This document shows positions 15,592-24,855 of a stretch of DNA of 64,000 nucleotides, in pieces. Position 1 is the first letter of the stretch. Each line of letters starts with the position of its first letter. The stretch lies in the NCBI GenBank assembly GCA_025353765.1, contig JANXOD010000002.1, positions 62,001 to 126,000 of the forward strand, written 5' to 3'. Made by a program: the position numbers and the translations under genes. The DNA is from Sphingobacteriales bacterium (GTDB taxonomy: Bacteria > Bacteroidota > Bacteroidia > Sphingobacteriales > Sphingobacteriaceae). The notes below the pieces were generated by a model, which worked only from the letters and a program-made list of their open reading frames with translations, was not told the DNA's origin and did no database searches.

Positions 15592-16641
15592 ATGGGTAAC
15601 GAGCATATATTTTTTGGGAGTTTTCTATTGTTCATTATACTCATGTTATCCATTGATCTGGGGATATTTAATAAAAAAGACCATGTTGTGAATCTCAAAG
15701 AAGCGGCCATCATGAGCTTTATTTGGGTGTCGTTTGCCATCGGGTTTTATTTCCTGCTATTAACAGAAGGACAAATGCTACATGGTATAGAAAATTATTC
15801 TCAACTGGCAGAAATAACTAAGAAACATCTTCACAATATCACTCTTATTCCCGGAAATTTTACCGGAAGCTTAAAGTTATATAACCAAAACCTGGCCTTA
15901 GAATTTCTTACGGGATACGTAGTTGAATATGCTCTTTCCGTAGATAATATTTTTGTAATGGTACTCATATTTACCGCATTTGCAGTGAATGAAAAATATT
16001 ATCGCCGCGTTTTATTTTGGGGAATTGTGGGAGCTGTAATTATGCGTTTCCTGTTTATATTCCTGGGTTCTACCTTAATTACTAAGTTTGGCTGGATAAT
16101 TTACCTCTTTGGTGCATTTCTGGTTTATACCGGAATTGCAATGTTTATCAATCGAAATACGGATGATGAAATTGATCCTGATAATCATAAAATTGTTCGC
16201 TTTGCAGCTAAACACTTCTCTGTATTCCCCAAGTTTGTGGGGAATAATTTTTTTATAAAAAAAGATGGGAAAGGATACGTCACTCCATTATTTATTGTGC
16301 TCTTAATTGTAGAATTTACCGATTTGATATTTGCTGTAGATTCTATACCAGCCATATTTGCAGTTACTAAAGACCCCTATATTGTTTTTTTCTCTAATAT
16401 TTTCGCCATCCTTGGATTAAGATCTATGTTTTTTTTATTGGTAAATGTGATACACAAATTTCATTATCTTAAGGTTGGATTATCTGTTTTGTTGGTATTT
16501 ATTGGAATTAAAATGTTAGGTCATCATTGGCTTACAGAATGGGGATTTACAACTGTTCATTCTTTGTTTGTGATATTAGCTATATTAACCACAAGTGTGG
16601 TGGCATCGCTGATTTTCCCAAAAAAGAAACATCTTGGTTAA
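15592..16641 (+). CDS. TerC family integral membrane protein (Alx-like)
   Basis: A 349-residue TerC/Alx-type membrane protein with about eight to nine helices. Conserved acidic membrane motifs are present: EYALSVDNIFVMVLIF near residue 110 and EFTDLIFAVDSIPAIFAVT near 240. In this family they are linked to Mn2+ or other metal export and tellurite resistance. The loop between residues about 55 and 90 (after TEGQMLHGIENYSQLAE) is longer than in E. coli Alx. It starts 3 bp after the polyprenyl synthase stop. Confidence 0.9.
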   Translation: MGNEHIFFGSFLLFIILMLSIDLGIFNKKDHVVNLKEAAIMSFIWVSFAIGFYFLLLTEGQMLHGIENYSQLAEITKKHLHNITLIPGNFTGSLKLYNQNLALEFLTGYVVEYALSVDNIFVMVLIFTAFAVNEKYYRRVLFWGIVGAVIMRFLFIFLGSTLITKFGWIIYLFGAFLVYTGIAMFINRNTDDEIDPDNHKIVRFAAKHFSVFPKFVGNNFFIKKDGKGYVTPLFIVLLIVEFTDLIFAVDSIPAIFAVTKDPYIVFFSNIFAILGLRSMFFLLVNVIHKFHYLKVGLSVLLVFIGIKMLGHHWLTEWGFTTVHSLFVILAILTTSVVASLIFPKKKHLG

Positions 16642-16669
16642 TATTATCAGCGGGATGGATATTTTGCAT

Positions 16670-17689
16670 TTAGGGATGGGCTTTAATCCACTGATCAAGC
16701 ATAGGGATACAATCAAATTTTACACTGCCATCATCTGATTGAATTTTATCAAAAACTGTATGCAGTTTTTTTATTGCAGGTGTATAATTTACGCCTGAAC
16801 TTTTAAACTTTTCTACCGTTGCCAATATATTTTGAGTTTCTCCATTATATGAATCATGATACAATAGTCCCTCTTTATTACTTTGGATATGTTCTCCGAC
16901 GTTTATAATTCCTGTATTAACAGGTTCTGCAAATAGTTTTTTATCCTCTACTTCATTATCAGCCAAAAATACGAATACCTCACTTGCCCATCCACTTTTT
17001 AATAGTCTGATGAGTTCTTGCTGCCAGTTAGGATTGGTTTTGATTTTAGCAAGGGCTGCTTTGCGTATCTCCTTATCCTGGTATTGGTTTGTATAGCTGA
17101 GAAGAAAAACAAGTGAAGTTAAAACATCTGTATTTTTTATATTTTCTAATTCTTGCTTATTCGATTCTACCTCTGTATTTTGAGTTTCTTTTGCTTCCTT
17201 TACATTTTTTATTTGCTGATCCACTATGTAATAAACTAACATTCCTGCACAAGACAATACACTAATACCAACTACTATCATTAATGGTATTTTCCAGGCT
17301 TTTACAGGTATATCTAACTGTAAAGACTCATTCAACATTACTGCAGTTATAGCTAATAAAACTAATGGAAATACTAGTGCAACAGTTCTATCCAAAACAG
17401 AACCTATAAGGCAGCTAACTAAAACAGCTAATAAACCAAATATAATAACGAGGTTTCTAACAGATGCATCTGAAGAAATCCAGTGAAATCCTCCTTTCTG
17501 GGAAATGGCTATTGTTATAATAATTATGCAGAAAGAAAATGCCAAATTGAAGAAGCCAGCAGTATATGAATATTCAAGTCCGCTATCACCAGACCCGGCT
17601 CTCCCTGCTTGATTTGTAAGTATTAGAAATACGAAAATAAGATAGAAAATAATTGCTATTACGAGGAAGATATTACCTAATGTGGTCAT
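16670..17689 (-). CDS. Hypothetical membrane protein (339 aa)
   Basis: Not recognised. The N-terminal half has five predicted helices: around FLVIAIIFYLIFVFLIL, LAFSFCIIIITIAISQ, LVIIFGLLAVLVSCLIG, VALVFPLVLLAITAVML and IPLMIVVGISVLSCAGMLVY. The C-terminal 170 residues look cytoplasmic, helical and HEAT-like (TDVLTSLVFLLSYTNQYQ, KAALAKIKTNPNWQQELI), ending with DGSVKFDCIPMLDQWIKAHP. It lies 23 bp upstream of the GH3 gene on the same strand and may be co-transcribed with it. Confidence 0.7.
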   Translation of the reverse strand: MTTLGNIFLVIAIIFYLIFVFLILTNQAGRAGSGDSGLEYSYTAGFFNLAFSFCIIIITIAISQKGGFHWISSDASVRNLVIIFGLLAVLVSCLIGSVLDRTVALVFPLVLLAITAVMLNESLQLDIPVKAWKIPLMIVVGISVLSCAGMLVYYIVDQQIKNVKEAKETQNTEVESNKQELENIKNTDVLTSLVFLLSYTNQYQDKEIRKAALAKIKTNPNWQQELIRLLKSGWASEVFVFLADNEVEDKKLFAEPVNTGIINVGEHIQSNKEGLLYHDSYNGETQNILATVEKFKSSGVNYTPAIKKLHTVFDKIQSDDGSVKFDCIPMLDQWIKAHP

Positions 17690-17712
17690 GTTTGTGAGTT
17701 AATGTTCAACTT

Positions 17713-19230
17713 TTACAAAATATTCATCATTTTTAAAATTTCATCCACATAAGTTCTGTCATTCGCCAGGCGTGGTACTTTATGCTGACCGCCTAATTTG
17801 CCGCGTTGTTTCATCCATTTGTAAAACGTACCATCTTTTGCTACATGTATCAAAGGCTTCCGGAGTGCCATGTCTTTAAACCGCTTGGCATCATAATCCG
17901 AGTTCACTTCACGTAAAGTATTATCTAAAATATCAGTGAAATGATCTATCTCATTTGGTTTTTGTTCAAATTCGATGATCCATTCATGGCCACCAGCTTC
18001 ATCATCTTTAAAATAAATGGGACAGGCTGTATAATCACGAATAATCGCATGCGTTTCATTACAGGCTTTTGTCAAGGCTTTTTCTGCATTATCAATAATT
18101 AGTTCTTCTCCAAAAGCATTGATGAAATGTTTGGTACGGCCGGTTATTTGGATGCGATAAGGTGATAAGGACGTAAACTTGATGGTATCACCGATCATAT
18201 ACCGCCACAGCCCGGCATTTGTTGAGATGATCATCGCATAGTTTTTATTTAAGGCTACTTCATCAAGGCCCAGTGTTTTTGGGTCTTCTTTGCCAAAATC
18301 TTCCATGGGCAAAAACTCATAAAAAATGCCATAATCCAGCATGAGCAACATCTCTTCAGAATTTGGCTGATCCTGTATCCCAAAAAAACCTTCGGAAGCA
18401 TTATATGTTTCTAAATAATACATATCATCAGAAGGAATTAACTTTTTAAACTGATCCCGGTAAGGCCTGAAATTTACAGCTCCATGAAAGTATAATTCTA
18501 AATTGGGCCATACTTCCAATAAATTATCCTTGCCTGTAATTTCTAATATACGTTTGGCTAAAACGATATTCCAGGTAGGTACACCGGATATGTTGGTAAC
18601 ATTGACATCAATGGTAGCATGAGCCATCTTCTCAACCTTTTCTTCAAAATTTTCCATCAAAGCGATAGACATATCCGGAGTGCGATAAAACTCGGCCCAA
18701 AAAGGCAAGTTTTTAATCAGCACCGCCGAAAGATCACCATAAAAGGAATCTGTATTTAACTGGTTAATTTGATGACTGCCTCCCAGAACTAAACATTTTC
18801 CAGTAAATATTTTAGTATCAGGCCGATTATCACAATATATTGTTAAAAGATCTTTCCCTCCCTTAAAATGGCATTCTTCCAATGATTCTTCACTGACAGG
18901 AATAAATTTGCTGCGGTCATTTGTAGTGCCCGAAGATTTTGCAAACCATTTGATTTCTGAAGGCCATAAAACGTTTTTCTCGCCCTTCAGCATCTTTTCA
19001 ATATACGGTTTCAGGGTATCGTAATTTTGAAGAGGAACCCGGTCTTTAAATTGTTGCTGATTGTAGATAGATGAATAATCGTAAATTTTTCCCCATTCAG
19101 TATGCTGGGCAGAAGAGATGAGCGTTTGAAACCATTCTTCCTGTACATCATGAGGATACTTGATGAACAGTTCAATTTGGTGCATGCGTTTTTTCATGAT
19201 CCAGGTAAAAATGGAGTTAACTAACGTCAT
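17713..19230 (-). CDS. GH3 family acyl-adenylating protein
   Basis: A 505-residue bacterial member of the GH3 family, ANL-like enzymes that adenylate carboxylates and conjugate them to amines in plants. The ATP-binding motif KSSGTTNDRSKFIPVS covers residues 98-113, and SEGFFGIQDQ and YMIGDTIKFTSLSPYRIQITG are the later family motifs. The bacterial substrate is unknown, so auxin conjugation should not be assumed. No signal peptide. It lies 18 bp downstream of lptB; the arrangement recJ-lptB-GH3-membrane protein, all leftward, suggests one transcription unit. Confidence 0.9.
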   Translation of the reverse strand: MTLVNSIFTWIMKKRMHQIELFIKYPHDVQEEWFQTLISSAQHTEWGKIYDYSSIYNQQQFKDRVPLQNYDTLKPYIEKMLKGEKNVLWPSEIKWFAKSSGTTNDRSKFIPVSEESLEECHFKGGKDLLTIYCDNRPDTKIFTGKCLVLGGSHQINQLNTDSFYGDLSAVLIKNLPFWAEFYRTPDMSIALMENFEEKVEKMAHATIDVNVTNISGVPTWNIVLAKRILEITGKDNLLEVWPNLELYFHGAVNFRPYRDQFKKLIPSDDMYYLETYNASEGFFGIQDQPNSEEMLLMLDYGIFYEFLPMEDFGKEDPKTLGLDEVALNKNYAMIISTNAGLWRYMIGDTIKFTSLSPYRIQITGRTKHFINAFGEELIIDNAEKALTKACNETHAIIRDYTACPIYFKDDEAGGHEWIIEFEQKPNEIDHFTDILDNTLREVNSDYDAKRFKDMALRKPLIHVAKDGTFYKWMKQRGKLGGQHKVPRLANDRTYVDEILKMMNIL

Positions 19231-19248
19231 GTGGGGATGGTATAGGGG

Positions 19249-19983
19249 TTATATTTTTTTCTTGCGGAGTTCAAAGTTCTGACCAAGATAGAATTTTTTA
19301 GCCATTTCATTATTCGCTATCTCGGTTGGAGTGCCGGTAAGCATGATTTTACCTTCAGCAAGTAAATAAGCCCGATCTGTAATAGATAACGTTTCTTGCA
19401 CATTATGGTCGGTTATCAGGATACCAATATTTCTTAATTTTAAACGGGCAACAATGAATTGGATTTCTTCCACAGCAATTGGATCAACACCGGCAAAAGG
19501 TTCATCTAAAAGTATAAAACTTGGATCTGCAGCTAAGGCACGGGCTATTTCGGTTCTGCGCCGTTCGCCTCCCGATAAAAGATCACCTCTATTTTTTCGT
19601 ACTTTATGAAGGCTAAACTCATCAATTAATTGCTCTAATTTGTCCTTCTGTTCCGCTTTGGTTAGTTTAGACATCTCCAAAACAGCTTTCACATTATCTT
19701 CAACGGTAAGTTTTCTAAATACAGATGCTTCCTGTGCCAAATATCCAATTCCCTTTTGTGCTCTGCGATACATCGGATCTGAAGTAATATCCTCATCTTC
19801 TAGGTAAACGTGACCTTCATTTGGCCTTATTAAACCCACAATCATATAAAACGAAGTTGTTTTTCCAGCGCCGTTTGGGCCTAATAAACCCACAATTTCA
19901 CCCTGCGAAACATAAAAGGAAACGTTATTAACAACCGTTCGTTGTTTGTATTTTTTTACAAGGTTTTCTGCCTTTAATATCAT
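19249..19983 (-). CDS. lptB: LPS export ABC transporter ATP-binding protein
   Basis: A 244-residue ATPase that powers LptB2FGC extraction of lipopolysaccharide from the inner membrane. Walker [10 protein letters not shown] is at 35-43, ABC signature LSGGE at 136-140, Walker B FILLDE at 156-161, and the switch His lies in [10 protein letters not shown]. Length and the [15 protein letters not shown] block are diagnostic of LptB rather than other ABC ATPases. LptF/G and LptC are elsewhere. recJ lies about 60 bp upstream on the same strand. Confidence 0.94.
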   Translation of the reverse strand: MILKAENLVKKYKQRTVVNNVSFYVSQGEIVGLLGPNGAGKTTSFYMIVGLIRPNEGHVYLEDEDITSDPMYRRAQKGIGYLAQEASVFRKLTVEDNVKAVLEMSKLTKAEQKDKLEQLIDEFSLHKVRKNRGDLLSGGERRRTEIARALAADPSFILLDEPFAGVDPIAVEEIQFIVARLKLRNIGILITDHNVQETLSITDRAYLLAEGKIMLTGTPTEIANNEMAKKFYLGQNFELRKKKI

Positions 19984-20046
19984 TTGTTCACGTTGTAAGT
20001 GATAAGTATTATTTTTTGGTTAAGCTTAAAGCATTAGTGTTTGATT

Positions 20047-21750
20047 TCAAGTATGCAAACGTATCCCTTTTATGTTAAGCTGAATAGACCTTTTTTCTTT
20101 CCAAACATTCTCTTCGATGGTATAGCATATATCAAATTTTTTACCCTTGTTAATGGCAGGCAAATACTCGCCAAGATTAAATCCGATACAGGCAAAAAAA
20201 GTCGAATCCTGTTGATTAACATTAATTTTTAAATGATTATTGCCTACAATAGATCCTGTTCCGTAATTATAAACATTTTTAGTGATAAAAACCGGAGCCA
20301 TATTTTGTGGGCCAAAAGGTGCAAATTGATTCATAATGCGAAAGAATTTCGGTGTTATTTGCTCAAAATCTAATTCGGCATCTATCAAAATTTGCTGTGT
20401 TAGTTGTTCATCTGTTATGGTTGATGATACAATTTCTTCAAAACGTTGTTGAAAAGCTGTAATATTTTCGGCTTTCATTGTTAAACCTGCGGCATATTTA
20501 TGTCCGCCAAATTGCTCCAGTAAATCACTGCAGGCACTTAGGGCTTCATATAAATCAAATCCTAAAACAGACCGGGCAGACCCAGTTATATGCCCGTTTG
20601 ATTGAGTTAAAACAATTGTTGGACGATAGTATTTTTCGGTTAGACGCGAAGCTACAATTCCAATAACGCCCTTATGCCAATTTTCATTGAAAACTACGGT
20701 GGTTTTACGATTGATCAGGTTGATATCACCATCAATCAATGCCAACGCCTGTTCGGTTATATTACTGTCGTGTTCTTTACGTTCGGTATTTTTTAAGTTG
20801 ATCACCCGGCCTTTTTCAAAAGCAAAATCATGGTTATCAGCAATAAGCAAATTTACAGCATGTTTTGCATCATCAATCCGCCCTGCAGCATTAATACGCG
20901 GACCAATGATGAAGACCACATCGGTTATTGTATAATTGTCTTTCTTGTCGGCAATATCCATCAAAGCTGCTAAACCTTTGCTAGGTTCTGTATTTAATCG
21001 ATGTAAGCCATACCAAGCTAGAACCCGGTTTTCTCCGATTATAGGAACAATATCCGAAGCAATACTTACAGCCACTAAATCCAGGTAACAGCATATTTCA
21101 TCAAATGGAATATTGTTTTTTTGAGCATAAGCCTGAACAAGTTTAAAGCCAATTCCGCAACCGGAAAGTTCTTTGTAAGGATAATCACAATCTGTCCGTT
21201 TGGGATCTAATATTGCACTGGCATCAGGTAATTTCTCTCCCGGAAGGTGATGATCACAGATAATAAAATCTATATTTTTTTTGTTAGCATAATCGATTTT
21301 ATCAATAGATTTTATCCCACAATCCAAAGCAATGATTAATGAAAAACCATGGGTATGAGCATGATCAATTCCCTGGGTAGAAATTCCATACCCTTCTAAA
21401 TAGCGGTCAGGAATATAGAAATCAATTTCGGGATGATATTTTTTTAAAAAGCTATAAACTAAGGCAACCGAAGTGGTCCCATCAACATCATAATCTCCAT
21501 AGACGAGGATTTTTTCATTTGCCGCAATTGCTTTCTCTATTCGGAGAATGGCCTGCTCCATATCTTTCATTAGAAAGGGATCATGCAAATGACCCAGATC
21601 CGGCCTGAAAAAATAACGGGCTTCTTCAAAAGTATGAATGTCCCGGTTCACTAGCAGTTGAGCTAATACTTCATCAATCTGTAAGGATTGCTGCAATTCT
21701 GCTACTATTAAGGGCCTATTTAATACGGGATCTACCCACCTTTTTTGCAT
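20047..21750 (-). CDS. recJ: Single-stranded-DNA-specific exonuclease RecJ
   Basis: A DHH-family 5'-3' exonuclease acting in RecF-pathway recombination and mismatch repair. The open frame extends to a TTG at 21762, but the ATG at 21750 (MQKRWVDPVLNRP) is the better start, giving 567 residues. Catalytic motifs, numbered from the TTG, are DYDVDG at 90-95, ALDCGI near 146-150, DHH at 170-172, ASDIVP near 235 and the DHHA1 segment with GHKYAAGLTM. It diverges from the MBL-fold gene, with about 60 bp between starts. Confidence 0.94.
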   Translation of the reverse strand: MQKRWVDPVLNRPLIVAELQQSLQIDEVLAQLLVNRDIHTFEEARYFFRPDLGHLHDPFLMKDMEQAILRIEKAIAANEKILVYGDYDVDGTTSVALVYSFLKKYHPEIDFYIPDRYLEGYGISTQGIDHAHTHGFSLIIALDCGIKSIDKIDYANKKNIDFIICDHHLPGEKLPDASAILDPKRTDCDYPYKELSGCGIGFKLVQAYAQKNNIPFDEICCYLDLVAVSIASDIVPIIGENRVLAWYGLHRLNTEPSKGLAALMDIADKKDNYTITDVVFIIGPRINAAGRIDDAKHAVNLLIADNHDFAFEKGRVINLKNTERKEHDSNITEQALALIDGDINLINRKTTVVFNENWHKGVIGIVASRLTEKYYRPTIVLTQSNGHITGSARSVLGFDLYEALSACSDLLEQFGGHKYAAGLTMKAENITAFQQRFEEIVSSTITDEQLTQQILIDAELDFEQITPKFFRIMNQFAPFGPQNMAPVFITKNVYNYGTGSIVGNNHLKINVNQQDSTFFACIGFNLGEYLPAINKGKKFDICYTIEENVWKEKRSIQLNIKGIRLHT

Positions 21751-21808
21751 ATATTTACCCAACTAAGTCGTAAAAATAACCATTTACTCCAATAAACAGT
21801 AACAAACA

Positions 21809-22579
21809 TTGAAAGCCACCGCCTTATACGAAGGTTCCTATTCTGTAGATATTTCCAAAAAATTTGTACCGTTTGATGCCTCTATTCATCAGGCTAAAGA
21901 CCGCCCGGCATCTTTGTTCATTTATGTCCAGCCATTCCTGGTAAAAACTGCTAATGATCTGATTGTGTTGGATACCGGTTTGGGATATTCTAATGCAGAA
22001 GGGAAACTAATTTTGCATGAAAATATTCGTAAAGCAGGATATAATCCTGATGATGTTACTTTGGTATTAATGTCGCATTTACATTTTGATCATGCCGGCG
22101 GGATGGTTTATGGGCAGGATGGAAATGTACAAATAAGCTTCCCAAATGCAGAATATGTGATACAACGCGGTGAATGGGAAACCGCTTACAGCAAACCTTC
22201 CAAATCGTATAAAACAGAGATTTTTGATGTGGTACAGCGTAGCGGAAGTGTACGATTTGTGGAAGGGAGCGGACAACTAAACGATGAAATTTCATATCAA
22301 CTTACAGGCGGACATTGCGAATTTCACCAGGTTTTCTTAATTAAAGATGCGGGAGAAATTATTTTTTTTGGTGGGGATATTTTACCTGAACCAGAACAAT
22401 TATTGAGAAAGTTCATTGCAAAATATGATTTTGACGGACGTAAGGCAATGGTACTTAGGCAGGAATATGGTAAGCAAGCCGCTGATGAAAATTGGACTTG
22501 TTTGTTTTATCATGCTAAAAGTAAAGTCATAGCAAAAGTTGGGCTTCACAATGATGCTTTTACTATTTTACCTGTTTAA
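21809..22579 (+). CDS. Metallo-beta-lactamase-fold hydrolase
   Basis: A 256-residue MBL-fold protein. The zinc motif MSHLHFDHAGGM (HxHxDH, residues 90-95) is intact, and later ligands fit TGGHCEFHQ (His) and FFGGDILPEP (Asp). A final His may lie in VGLHNDAF. The only start that keeps the N-terminus is TTG at 21809, preceded by a stop-rich region. The family includes lactonases and RNases. This one lacks the beta-CASP insertion, and N-acyl-homoserine-lactonase-like or other hydrolase activity is possible but unproven. No signal peptide. A terminator lies at 22630-22659. Confidence 0.88.
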   Translation: MKATALYEGSYSVDISKKFVPFDASIHQAKDRPASLFIYVQPFLVKTANDLIVLDTGLGYSNAEGKLILHENIRKAGYNPDDVTLVLMSHLHFDHAGGMVYGQDGNVQISFPNAEYVIQRGEWETAYSKPSKSYKTEIFDVVQRSGSVRFVEGSGQLNDEISYQLTGGHCEFHQVFLIKDAGEIIFFGGDILPEPEQLLRKFIAKYDFDGRKAMVLRQEYGKQAADENWTCLFYHAKSKVIAKVGLHNDAFTILPV

Positions 22580-22629
22580 ATATTCTCAAACTTAGCTTTA
22601 TTATTTTTGCATGATTATATACAATAAAA

Positions 22630-22659
22630 AAGCCTGTGTTAAGTATATAACACAGGCTT
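22630..22659. terminator. Bidirectional terminator between MBL gene and T9SS cupredoxin gene
   Basis: AAGCCTGTGTTA (22630-22641) pairs with TAACACAGGCTT (22648-22659), a 12-bp perfect stem with a 6-nt loop and an A-run on the left. It sits between two convergent genes. Confidence 0.82.
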
Positions 22660-22697
22660 CAGAAATGAATATTTGAGATTTTATATAACTGAGTTAT

Positions 22698-23621
22698 TTA
22701 GTTAACCTGTATTTTGTAAACTTCTTTTACATCCCCTAATGAAAAAGTTGCTATATAAATGCCGGATTCCAGATCGGGTAACATGAGATGAGAGTTATTC
22801 ATCCCGATGGATGCTGTAAGTTGATCTTCAAAAACTAGTTTCCCATTCATATTCTGTAATTTTACGTTCAGTTTCCCATCAACCATAGCAGAATAACTTA
22901 TCATCAAATGGTCTCCTTTGTTTAAGGGATTAGGGGATATGGAGGTAATTAATTTAGCAGATGCTTTTAATTGATTTTTTAGAACCTTGGTATCTGAATA
23001 TTGGGTAGTGCCGTCAAGATCAACTGTAACCAAAGCATAATATAAGAATGGGTCATTTGGCAGGTTATAATCTGTAAAATTATAGGTCTGTTCTTCCGAA
23101 GAATTTCCTGCTGCTTTTATTCTGGCAATTTCTTTAAAATTGCTAGCGCTATTGGACCTGATTATTGTGAAATAATCTACATTTTTTTCAAAAGTCGTTT
23201 TCCATTTAACTTTTGTACCCTCATTACTTAAAGATACATCAAATGAAGTAAGTTTAACAGGTAGCACTACTGGATTTACCGTAAAATTGGCTACCATGCC
23301 CACTAAAACACCATTTTGGAAAAATGCATGGGGTGTGCATTTGTAAAAATAATTTCCTGGTTTTGTAACCGGATACAAGAATGTAGGACTTCCGGGACCG
23401 CTAAATGCATCCCAGCTTGCTGCACCCGAAGGAATAGTGACCGAAGTGGTGGTGTGATTTTCGAGTGGCCCGGTCCATTGAAATTTAATCACATCTCCAA
23501 CATTAGCTGTGAAATTAGTTGGTTTAAATCCCTGGTCCGAGACTTGTACCGTAATTGTAGCAGCGTATAAGCGGCTGATACCTAAAAATAGAACAATGAA
23601 TAATGTGTGTATTTTTTTCAT
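22698..23621 (-). CDS. Secreted cupredoxin-domain protein with T9SS sorting domain (copy 1)
   Basis: A 307-residue protein with three visible parts. The signal peptide MKKIHTLFIVLFLGISRLYA is followed by a plastocyanin/azurin-like copper domain at residues about 22-116. A type A type-IX-secretion sorting domain occupies the last 75-80 residues (ISPNPLNKGDHLMISY, then SGIYIATF and KIQVN). Copper ligands fit His in ENHTTTS and Cys, His and Met in YKCTPHAFFQNGVLVGM, a C-x2-H-x10-M loop longer than in copy 2. The product is probably surface-bound or secreted. It is a tandem paralogue of the next gene, with its own -7 box at 23660. Confidence 0.9.
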   Translation of the reverse strand: MKKIHTLFIVLFLGISRLYAATITVQVSDQGFKPTNFTANVGDVIKFQWTGPLENHTTTSVTIPSGAASWDAFSGPGSPTFLYPVTKPGNYFYKCTPHAFFQNGVLVGMVANFTVNPVVLPVKLTSFDVSLSNEGTKVKWKTTFEKNVDYFTIIRSNSASNFKEIARIKAAGNSSEEQTYNFTDYNLPNDPFLYYALVTVDLDGTTQYSDTKVLKNQLKASAKLITSISPNPLNKGDHLMISYSAMVDGKLNVKLQNMNGKLVFEDQLTASIGMNNSHLMLPDLESGIYIATFSLGDVKEVYKIQVN

Positions 23622-23659
23622 ATTTTGGTAGTTTTAATAAATATTAATTAATTATTTAC

Positions 23660-23667
23660 CAAAAATA
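23660..23667 (-). promoter_or_regulatory. -7 box for cupredoxin copy 1
   Basis: Read leftward it is TATTTTTG, an exact TAnnTTTG match 38 bp before the ATG at 23621 and just after the terminator of the preceding gene. No convincing -33 TTG element is seen. Confidence 0.5.
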
Positions 23668-23689
23668 TGAAAAATACTTATTAAATAGC

Positions 23690-23722
23690 AAATCCTTATT
23701 GATTTTTGATCAATAAGGATTT
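23690..23722 (-). terminator. Intrinsic terminator after cupredoxin copy 2
   Basis: AAATCCTTATTGAT (23690-23703) pairs with ATCAATAAGGATTT (23709-23722). The stem sequence is nearly the same as in the hairpin at 24793-24829, so the terminator was duplicated with the gene. Confidence 0.78.
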
Positions 23723-23790
23723 CAGTAAAAAGTGAGAATTAACTTAAGTATGAATTATTAGTCAAAAATTAATCTGTGCATTTTCCTAAA

Positions 23791-24684
23791 TTAATTAACC
23801 TGTATTTTATGAATTTCTTTTACATCACCTAATGAAAATGTGGCTATATAAATACCCGATTTTAGATCGGGCAACATAAGATGAGAATTATTCATTCCTA
23901 TGAAGGCAGCAATATTATCTTCATAAACTAATTTACCATTCACATTACGAAACTTTATGTTCATTTTCCCATTTATAGTGGCGGCGTAACTGATCATTAA
24001 ATGATCACCTTTATTTAATGGATTAGGAAATATAGAAGTAATTAGCTTCGTTGAAACTGTTAATTTATTTTTAAAAAATTTGATGTCTGAATATTGTTCA
24101 CTTCCGTCTTTATCAACGGTAGCTAATACATAATAGAAAAATGGATCCGTTGTATTTAAAGTTAAATCATCATAACTATAAACCTTTTCTTCCAAAGAAT
24201 TTCCTGCTGCTTTTATTTTAGCTATTTCCTTAAAATCAGCATTGCTATTAGACCTTCTTAACGAAAAATAATCTGCATTTAATTCAGAAGTAGTTTTCCA
24301 GCTGATTTTAGTCCCGTTCTTATTTTCAGACACATCAAAAGAAGTTAACTTAACAGGCAATGCCCCATTTACAGTAAAAGTTCCAACCATGTTAGAATGA
24401 AATGAGCATACATAATTGTATACTCCGGCAGTTGTAATTGTATATGAAAAGGTAGTATTTGAACCATCCATCGGCGCATCCCACGATGCTGCACCAGATG
24501 GGGTAGAAGTAGAAGTGGTAGTGTGAAATCCTGATACCCAGTTAAATTTAACTACATCACCAATATTTGCCGTAAAATTAGCATTTGAGAACTGAAAATT
24601 AGATACATTCACTATATGAGTAGCGGCACATAAGTTATTAATGCTTAGAAAAGCAAGAATGAGTAATAAGTATACTTTTTTCAT
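23791..24684 (-). CDS. Secreted cupredoxin-domain protein with T9SS sorting domain (copy 2)
   Basis: A 297-residue paralogue of copy 1. The open frame reaches 24750, but the ATG at 24684 starts a proper signal peptide (MKKVYLLLILAFLSINNLCA). The cupredoxin domain follows at about 22-105, with His in GFHTTTSTS and Cys, His and Met in YVCSFHSNMVGTF, a compact C-x2-H-x2-M loop. The linker and the type A T9SS domain (SIFPNPLNKGDHLMISYAA to HKIQVN) are very similar to copy 1. Likely cell-surface copper or electron-transfer protein. The duplication carries the terminator with it. Divergence in the copper loop suggests different redox partners or potentials. Confidence 0.9.
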   Translation of the reverse strand: MKKVYLLLILAFLSINNLCAATHIVNVSNFQFSNANFTANIGDVVKFNWVSGFHTTTSTSTPSGAASWDAPMDGSNTTFSYTITTAGVYNYVCSFHSNMVGTFTVNGALPVKLTSFDVSENKNGTKISWKTTSELNADYFSLRRSNSNADFKEIAKIKAAGNSLEEKVYSYDDLTLNTTDPFFYYVLATVDKDGSEQYSDIKFFKNKLTVSTKLITSIFPNPLNKGDHLMISYAATINGKMNIKFRNVNGKLVYEDNIAAFIGMNNSHLMLPDLKSGIYIATFSLGDVKEIHKIQVN

Positions 24685-24792
24685 AAAAATTATTTTGATG
24701 AATTGATTTAAATTGGTAATGAAGATATAAAGTATTATTGAATGAAACAATATTTAAAACCAAGGATGGCAATAAAATTTATTTATAAAATA

Positions 24793-24829
24793 GTAAATCC
24801 TTATTGATTTTAAATCAATAAGGATTTAC
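24793..24829 (-). terminator. Intrinsic terminator after YceI gene
   Basis: An 18-bp stem, GTAAATCCTTATTGATTT (24793-24810) with its complement at 24812-24829. It lies 27 bp past the YceI stop and shares its core with the hairpin at 23690-23722. Confidence 0.78.
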
Positions 24830-24855
24830 AGAATATTTAAAAAGAAATGTTTTGC

